32,391 bases of DNA, taken from Candidatus Ozemibacter sp. Lineage in GTDB: Bacteria > Muiribacteriota > Ozemobacteria > Ozemobacterales > Ozemobacteraceae. Within the stretch, counting starts at the first letter, position 1; the number at the start of each line of letters is the position of its first letter. Where the stretch lies: the NCBI GenBank assembly GCA_030446435.1, contig JASURT010000014.1, positions 1 to 32,391 of the forward strand, read 5' to 3'. The notes under the pieces were generated by a model. The model was not told where the DNA came from, did no database searches, and was given only the letters and a program-made list of their open reading frames with translations. A program made the translations under genes and the position numbers. Positions 26,620 through 32,391 of the stretch are shown in pieces.

Positions 26620-26874
26620 TTACAGACTTAGTTCAACAAGTTTTACATGAACGTCGTCAAGAAGTTCAAGCTTGCGGTTCATTTCCACAATTTTGTCTTT
26701 TTCGCCGACCAGCTCAAGAATGATCACGCCAGATTCAGTACAATTTTCAAGAGTGCCGTCATGAAGGCCCAGTCTGGTTTTGATCAGACAACCCCAGCCG
26801 GTCAAAATTTTCTGTACGTTAACCGCGGTGTCTTTTCTTTTTCCAACGAGTATGCAAAGAATGGTTCTTTTCAT
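26620..26874 (-). CDS. Small ACT/NikR-C-like protein, TM1266-type putative iron-only hydrogenase system regulator family
   Basis: 84 aa; VQKILTGWGCLIKTRLGLHDG....GVIILELVGEKDKIVEMNRKLELLDDVHVKLVEL resembles TM1266 family. Confidence 0.65.
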   Translation of the reverse strand: MKRTILCILVGKRKDTAVNVQKILTGWGCLIKTRLGLHDGTLENCTESGVIILELVGEKDKIVEMNRKLELLDDVHVKLVELSL

Positions 26875-26975
26875 GTTTTTCCTCCCAGAGAGATTTTCGT
26901 AAAATCATTATAAACCAACCCCACAAAAATTTAAACCGCGTTTTTTTGTCGAGCAATGCGACGCTGCTTTAGTGC

Positions 26976-27026
26976 AAAACTTTCGGGCAGGTAATTACGC
27001 CGCTTAGGCAACTTCGTTGCTTCTGA
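26976..27026 (-). repeat. Dispersed intergenic repeat, copy B (inverted relative to copy A)
   Basis: Reverse complement TCAGAAGCAACGAAGTTGCCTAAGCGGCGTAATTACCTGCCCGAAAGTTTT matches 4329-4380. Confidence 0.7.
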
Positions 27027-27091
27027 GAGGGGCAAATTTTGTGGTTCGAATCTATACAAAAGCTCATGAAAAATTCTGTTTCTGACAGGTT

Positions 27092-29680
27092 TTAAAACAT
27101 GTTATTGAAGAATTTTTCTGACATATTGGTCAGAACTTTGACTTTTCCGCGCAAAACCGGCAATTCAGGCAAAGATTCTATGAAAAAGTTGCCGTAACTT
27201 TTGGTAACTATGCGTTTGTCGAGAATCCAGATTACCCCTCGATCAGATTTTTTGCGAATAAGTCGGCCGAACCCCTGTTTCAGTTTAATTGCTGCCATGG
27301 GTAGCTGATAATCACGGAAAGGATTACTACCTTCTTCGCGGATTTTTTCGTTTCTTGCTTCAAGAACCGGGTCATTCGGAGTGGCAAAAGGCAATTTTGT
27401 TATAATCAGGTTGCGCAGAGCCGACCCGGGAATATCAACGCCTTCCCAGAAACTGTCGGTAGCAAAAAGAACGGCGTTACCGTCGTCTTTGAACAGCTCG
27501 AGAAGATAATGACGCTCGATTTCACCCTGCTTATAGCATTCGAACCCTTCAGCGCAGAGCTGTGGCGAAAGATTGCTGTAAAAATAGTTCAAATGATTGT
27601 AAGAGGTGCATAAAACCAGCGCCCCCCCCTGTGAAGTTCTTATAATATCGATCAGCGGCTGAGCAACCATCTCGGCGTAAGCGGGGCTGCTGGGTTCAGG
27701 AATATCGGTTGGAATGAAAAGTCTTGCCTGATCGGCATAATTGAAAGGCGAGGCAAATCTTCCCTCTTCGGGGGTGTGTTCAAGTTCTTCGCTGTTCAGC
27801 CCGAGTCGGTTTTTAATGAAACTGAAGTTTTTTCTGGTCGTCAAAGTACCCGAAACCAATATGGCGCTTTCGATTTTTTTGAAACAATAATCGAGCATTG
27901 GTCTGGCGACAACAATCGGCAGAGAATGAAAAGCCGGGTAAAGACCGCTTCTACGCACGAGAACGGTGAAAAAGTGCACATAAAGATGACGATCGGCAGT
28001 TTCGGTGTCGAACAGAATGTTGATCGAGCTACCGATTTCTTCAAGTCTGACCGCGTAAGAAGACAATTCGGTCAAAGCCAGTTCGAATGGTTCTCTTTCA
28101 TCTTCCTCATCGCCGATTATACTGCGAATTTTGCGGTACATTTTTTTCATTTTGCCCGCGAGCAACTTGCATTCATCTCTGAGCTTGAAAGCGAAATGAC
28201 ATAAAGTGGCAAATTCGCGTCGCGATTCTTCGCGCGGGCCGATACGAAGACGATGTTCGCCGTTGTGAGCAGTCTGAGGGTTTACGAAAAAAGCGCTGAT
28301 ACTTTCGAAAAGTGACCTGCTGATATCGGCAATATCGAGCCTGGTGGGTATCATTTCGTTTCTTATGTCTTCAAGAATTGCGCTTCTTTCTTCGGCAGAA
28401 AAGTCGCCGTGGCCGAATGACAGGGCCGAATACAAAGTGGCAAAGGTGCCTGATTCGCGGCGGCCTCTTTTCTGGTAAATTTTACCAAGCATTCTTTGAA
28501 AACCAAGACCGGTGGTTCTAAAACCAAAATGCCGGGTCGCAGTTTCTTCAAGATTATGTGCTTCATCGAGAATAACTGCCTTACAGGCCGGTATTACTGC
28601 AGTCTGGCTATATTCAGAAGTTGCGGCACGCAACGCAAGATCAGAAAAAAGAAGATGATGATTCACGACGAGAATATCAGCTTCAGAAGCGCGGCGACGG
28701 GCTGAATAGAAAAAGCAGTCACGGTATTCGCTGCAATTTATGCCGGGGCAGCTGTCTTTGTCGCAGCAGACTTTCTCCCAGAGGGAGTCTATGGGCACCC
28801 AGTTCAAATCACTCAATGAACCGTCAAATGTTTTTTCGGCCCAGGCCACCAGACGATTGAACTGGTCAAGCTCTTCGGTTTCAAGAAGAAGTTCGCCATC
28901 AGTTGAGCCCAGGTATTCCTGAATTCGCCGCAAACACAGATAGTTTCGTCTACCCTTTACCAGACAGAATTTGAATTCGAACGGCAAAATAGATGCGAGC
29001 AAAGGCAAATCTTTGTTAACCAGCTGATGTTGAAGGTTTATCGTATTGGTGGAAACGGCGACCCTGCATTTATGCTCGCGCGCATAATGAATGGCAGGAA
29101 TAAGATAGGCCATGCTTTTACCAATGCCCGTTTCTCCTTCAAGAATGGCATGGCACGATGAATTTAGAGCTCTGACGATAATGCTCATCAACTGCTTTTG
29201 CCCGGATCGCTCTTCAAAATTATCAATCAGACCGGCGATTCTTCCGTCTGACGAGATGTATTTCAGTAACTCATCAGCATCGATCGGGTCGGGATTCTCG
29301 GTGCGAAACGGTTCGACGACAACATAGATTTCTTCACAATCATTGTCGTGAATGGCGAACCCGATACCAGAATTTCCGCATAGCGAAGCCACATTCATGT
29401 CAGGGGCAGAAGGTTTGAGGTTTCCCGAAGGGTGATTGTGCATAAGAATATCACCGGGGCGCAGACTTTTGATAATGGCGGGGGCCGAATCATGGTTTCC
29501 GCGGGCGAGAATACGAAATTCCTGCCAGAAGCCATCGTTGCCCAAAGTTGCCGCAGACAAAACTTCGCAGCCACCTGCCAGATCGATTTCTTCTGCAAGT
29601 CGCCTGCGATCGGCTTCATCTAAAAATGCAGCAAAATCGGCAGAGTGCTTCTTCTTTTTCGCGGGAGTCATGGACGGCAT
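27092..29680 (-). CDS. DinG/XPD-like helicase with N-terminal RadC-like JAMM domain
   Basis: ORF opens at 29782, start reset to MPSMTPAKKKK; ILMHNHPSGNLKPSAPD JAMM motif (HxHx7Sxx D); ILEGETGIGKSMAYLIPAI Walker A, VILDEAHNLEE DEAH box, FGRLIRKKSDRGVIWILDKR motif VI. Confidence 0.88.
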   Translation of the reverse strand: MPSMTPAKKKKHSADFAAFLDEADRRRLAEEIDLAGGCEVLSAATLGNDGFWQEFRILARGNHDSAPAIIKSLRPGDILMHNHPSGNLKPSAPDMNVASLCGNSGIGFAIHDNDCEEIYVVVEPFRTENPDPIDADELLKYISSDGRIAGLIDNFEERSGQKQLMSIIVRALNSSCHAILEGETGIGKSMAYLIPAIHYAREHKCRVAVSTNTINLQHQLVNKDLPLLASILPFEFKFCLVKGRRNYLCLRRIQEYLGSTDGELLLETEELDQFNRLVAWAEKTFDGSLSDLNWVPIDSLWEKVCCDKDSCPGINCSEYRDCFFYSARRRASEADILVVNHHLLFSDLALRAATSEYSQTAVIPACKAVILDEAHNLEETATRHFGFRTTGLGFQRMLGKIYQKRGRRESGTFATLYSALSFGHGDFSAEERSAILEDIRNEMIPTRLDIADISRSLFESISAFFVNPQTAHNGEHRLRIGPREESRREFATLCHFAFKLRDECKLLAGKMKKMYRKIRSIIGDEEDEREPFELALTELSSYAVRLEEIGSSINILFDTETADRHLYVHFFTVLVRRSGLYPAFHSLPIVVARPMLDYCFKKIESAILVSGTLTTRKNFSFIKNRLGLNSEELEHTPEEGRFASPFNYADQARLFIPTDIPEPSSPAYAEMVAQPLIDIIRTSQGGALVLCTSYNHLNYFYSNLSPQLCAEGFECYKQGEIERHYLLELFKDDGNAVLFATDSFWEGVDIPGSALRNLIITKLPFATPNDPVLEARNEKIREEGSNPFRDYQLPMAAIKLKQGFGRLIRKKSDRGVIWILDKRIVTKSYGNFFIESLPELPVLRGKVKVLTNMSEKFFNNMF

Positions 29681-29732
29681 TTTATGGGCCTTTAAATTCT
29701 TTGTCAATGCCTGTCTTAAAAAAAGTTTGTGC

Positions 29733-29761
29733 TTGATTTTAGTCCGGGTTAAAGGCATAAT
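29733..29761 (+). promoter_or_regulatory. Candidate sigma70 promoter for the phosphofructokinase gene
   Basis: TTGATT, 17 nt, CATAAT; lies in the upstream/N-terminal region of the divergent helicase ORF. Confidence 0.5.
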
Positions 29762-29799
29762 TAGCGCATCCATAAAAATCACAAAAAGGGAGACTTCTC

Positions 29800-31008
29800 A
29801 TGGGAAAACTCAATGGAAATGTTCTTATCGCGCAGGGCGGCGGACCGACCGCAGTTATCAATCAAAGCCTGGTTGGCGCAGTTCTCGAATCAAGAAAATT
29901 TCCCGAAGTTGACCGTGTCTATGGCGCGTTGCACGGTGTAAGAGGAATTATCGAAGAAGATTTTGTCGATCTTACCCAGGCAACCACACATAACCTTGAA
30001 AAGGTAGCCTGCACCCCCAGTTCGGCGCTTCTGTCGACCCGCGACAAACCCGATGCAGAATATTGCGAAAAGATTTTTAAAGTGTGCATGAAGCACAATG
30101 TAAGATATTTCTTCTACAATGGCGGTAATGATTCTGCCGATGCAGTGCGCATCGTTAATGAAAACGCCAGCAACGCCGGTTACGAACTGCGTTGTATTCA
30201 TATTCCCAAAACGATCGATAATGATCTTCGCGTTACCGACCACTGCCCGGGCTATGGTTCAGCAGCGAAATTCGTTGCTTCGGCTTTCGCCGGGGTAAAT
30301 CTTGATAACCGCGCCATTCCTGGTGTTTACATCGGTGTCGTCATGGGGCGTCACGCTGGCTTTCTTACTGCCGGCGCAGCTTTCGCAAAAAAATACGAAG
30401 ATGATGGCCCACACCTGATTTATGTGCCCGAACGCACTTTCGACAAAGATAAATTTCTTGCAGATGTCGATGAAGTTTACGGAAAATATGGCCGCTGCGT
30501 CATCGCAGTTTCAGAAGGTATTGTCGGCGCAGATGGTCAACCAATCATCACCCAGCTGACCGGCGACCAGGAAAGAGACGCTCACGGCAACGTTCAGCTT
30601 TCAGGAACAGGTGCCCTCGGCGATCTGCTCGGCCAGACCGTTAAAGACGGCCTGAAAATCAAAAGAGTTCGCTCTGACACTTTTGGTTATCTGCAAAGAA
30701 GCTTTCTCGGCATCGTTTCTGAAGTCGACCAGCAGGAAGCCAGAGAAGTGGGCGAAAAAGCCGCTCAGTTCGCAATCTGGAACGATGTCGACGGTTCTGT
30801 AGCGATCAAGAGAACCGGCGATTATTCCGTAGACTACTTCCTTACACCATTGCATACAGTTGCCAGAGAAACCAAACACATGCCCGACAGCTTCATAAAC
30901 GCTGCCGGAAACGGTGTAACCAACGACTTTTTGAATTATGCCCGCCCTCTTCTCGGCGGTATGCCTGAATACGAAAGACTTCAGTGCCCATCGGTGCCCA
31001 AAAAGTGA
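29800..31008 (+). CDS. 6-phosphofructokinase, probably diphosphate-dependent
   Basis: AQGGGPTAVINQSL, YNGGNDSADA, IPKTIDND (Lys at the PPi-type position), MGRHAGFL, LIYVPE. Confidence 0.88.
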   Translation: MGKLNGNVLIAQGGGPTAVINQSLVGAVLESRKFPEVDRVYGALHGVRGIIEEDFVDLTQATTHNLEKVACTPSSALLSTRDKPDAEYCEKIFKVCMKHNVRYFFYNGGNDSADAVRIVNENASNAGYELRCIHIPKTIDNDLRVTDHCPGYGSAAKFVASAFAGVNLDNRAIPGVYIGVVMGRHAGFLTAGAAFAKKYEDDGPHLIYVPERTFDKDKFLADVDEVYGKYGRCVIAVSEGIVGADGQPIITQLTGDQERDAHGNVQLSGTGALGDLLGQTVKDGLKIKRVRSDTFGYLQRSFLGIVSEVDQQEAREVGEKAAQFAIWNDVDGSVAIKRTGDYSVDYFLTPLHTVARETKHMPDSFINAAGNGVTNDFLNYARPLLGGMPEYERLQCPSVPKK

Positions 31009-32324
31009 GCGAGACCAAGCTTAACCGTATAATCAGATTAATCGAAGGCCTGACCCCTCAGGGTCAGGCTTTTGTAACCGAAAACGACCGGGAAATCTGG
31101 GTTCACAACTTTCTTCCAGGTGACAAAGTCGAATTACTTCTTGACGGTCGAGGCAGAGTTAAGTCGGCACAGCTGGTAGAACCTTCACCCGACCGGGTAA
31201 AGCCGGATTGTTTTTTTCATGGCCCCTGCGGTGGCTGCGATTTGCTGGAACTTTCAGAAAAGGGCCGCAAAAAAGAAAAACAGGCCATGATCGAACGCGC
31301 CATGAAGAAAATAGAGGGTGGTGAAAACGCCCGGCTAAAGCCTTTTATTGCTGCTAACGAGCTGATAAGATACCGCCCAAGGGTAAGACTGCACCAAAGC
31401 CGAAATCAGGAATCGCGCGAGTCGGGTTATCTGGCTGCAGATGCTTTTCAGAGAATGGTTCCCGGCGGTGTGGTTCCGGTGACGTCATGCGCCATCATCA
31501 CTCAGCAGCTGAACAAAAGGCTTGTGGCCACCCGCAAGATTCTAAGCCAGATTCCGATCTGTCTTGAAAGCCTGACTTTGATGTCATCGTCTTCAGCTCA
31601 TTCAGACAAGGTTGTCGGGCACGCCACCATGCGCAAAGGCAAAACACCCGGCTTTTATCACAAAGACCTCATGAAACTGATGCGGGCTGCCCAGCTGAAA
31701 GGTCTGACAATTTCAGGCCCCGATGGCAAGGTAAAAGAAGCGCACGGTTCAGTTTCGGTAACCGGTCTAATTGCACCTGACACAGAAGGCGGACCATATG
31801 AAGCCGAACCTTCATTTTTCGTTCAAAGCAACATCTTTCAGAATTCGGTGCTGATTAAAAAAGTTCTCGACTACTGCAAACCTGCCGAGGGAAAAAGAAT
31901 TGTCGAAGGTTTCAGCGGTGCGGGCAATTTTACCCTTCCACTTGCCGCCCATGGAGCAAGAGTAGAAGCCGTAGAATCGCATCCCGGCGCAATCAGAACC
32001 GCAAGAAAAAACCTGCATCAATCAGGATTCAGCGAAAGAATAAATCTTGTTGAAGGTGATGCAATAAAAGAGCTTTCGAAGTTCGAACCAGAACCAGATG
32101 TGCTGCTTCTCGACCCGCCCCGAACCGGAACCCCCGGCATCGGCAGAACGGTCAAAACCTTAAAACCAGCGAAAATCGTCTATGTTTTCTGCGACCTCGA
32201 TGCGATGATTAAAGACGCCAACCAGCTTATTCGCGCCGGCTACAGACTTGCAGAAGTAACCGGTCTGGACCTTTATCCGCGCACTCACCATGTAGAAACC
32301 ATATGTCTGTTTGAAAAAGCCTGA
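31005..32324 (+). CDS. 23S rRNA (uracil-C5)-methyltransferase RlmD/TrmA family
   Basis: GTG start at 31005 overlaps the upstream TGA (GTGA); CFFHGPCGGCDLLEL Fe-S cysteines, VEGFSGAGNFTLPLA, LLDPPRTG, YVFCDLDAMIKD, LDLYPRTHHVETICLFEK. Confidence 0.87.
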   Translation: MSETKLNRIIRLIEGLTPQGQAFVTENDREIWVHNFLPGDKVELLLDGRGRVKSAQLVEPSPDRVKPDCFFHGPCGGCDLLELSEKGRKKEKQAMIERAMKKIEGGENARLKPFIAANELIRYRPRVRLHQSRNQESRESGYLAADAFQRMVPGGVVPVTSCAIITQQLNKRLVATRKILSQIPICLESLTLMSSSSAHSDKVVGHATMRKGKTPGFYHKDLMKLMRAAQLKGLTISGPDGKVKEAHGSVSVTGLIAPDTEGGPYEAEPSFFVQSNIFQNSVLIKKVLDYCKPAEGKRIVEGFSGAGNFTLPLAAHGARVEAVESHPGAIRTARKNLHQSGFSERINLVEGDAIKELSKFEPEPDVLLLDPPRTGTPGIGRTVKTLKPAKIVYVFCDLDAMIKDANQLIRAGYRLAEVTGLDLYPRTHHVETICLFEKA

Positions 32325-32391
32325 TTTTCATACTGAACGGGCAAATTATTCAAAGCCCGTTCAGTTTGATTGCTGATTGAGGGCGAGTTCT

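Noticed and set aside
1-32391. CRISPR arrays, tRNA/rRNA genes, transposases, prophage genes
   Set aside because: No regularly spaced direct repeats, no tRNA-like cloverleaf noticed, and no recognisable transposase, integrase or phage proteins

Overview
32.4 kb bacterial chromosomal window, densely coded, with no rRNA or tRNA gene, CRISPR array, transposase or prophage module that I could recognise. The main metabolic theme is a partial purine/ureide catabolic (E. coli yge/ssn-like) locus. It has an 8-oxoguanine deaminase-like amidohydrolase (1650-3029), SsnA (9186-10523), and a divergent core of ygeY-ygeW (minus) facing carbamate kinase plus a fold-type II PLP enzyme (plus). Candidate sigma70 promoters sit back-to-back in the 14275-14542 intergenic, and look-alike terminators lie at both outer ends. 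The PLP enzyme is not a recognisable YgeX, although it sits where a diaminopropionate lyase would be expected. Other notable items: (i) a VIT-VWA membrane protein with an internal, headless pilin-like domain; (ii) a real prepilin whose KKGFTLIELM leader is missed by the ORF caller, apparently because it starts at AUU; (iii) a JAMM/RadC-like domain fused to a DinG-type helicase; (iv) a diverged intergenic repeat in two inverted copies about 22.6 kb apart; (v) an intrinsic-terminator-like hairpin inside the first codons of a DUF1232-DnaJ gene; (vi) three TTAAG boxes at 10-bp spacing near a palindrome. The pilin-rich style suggests a Riflebacteria-like lineage, but this is a guess. All family calls are from motif recognition by eye; no searches were run.
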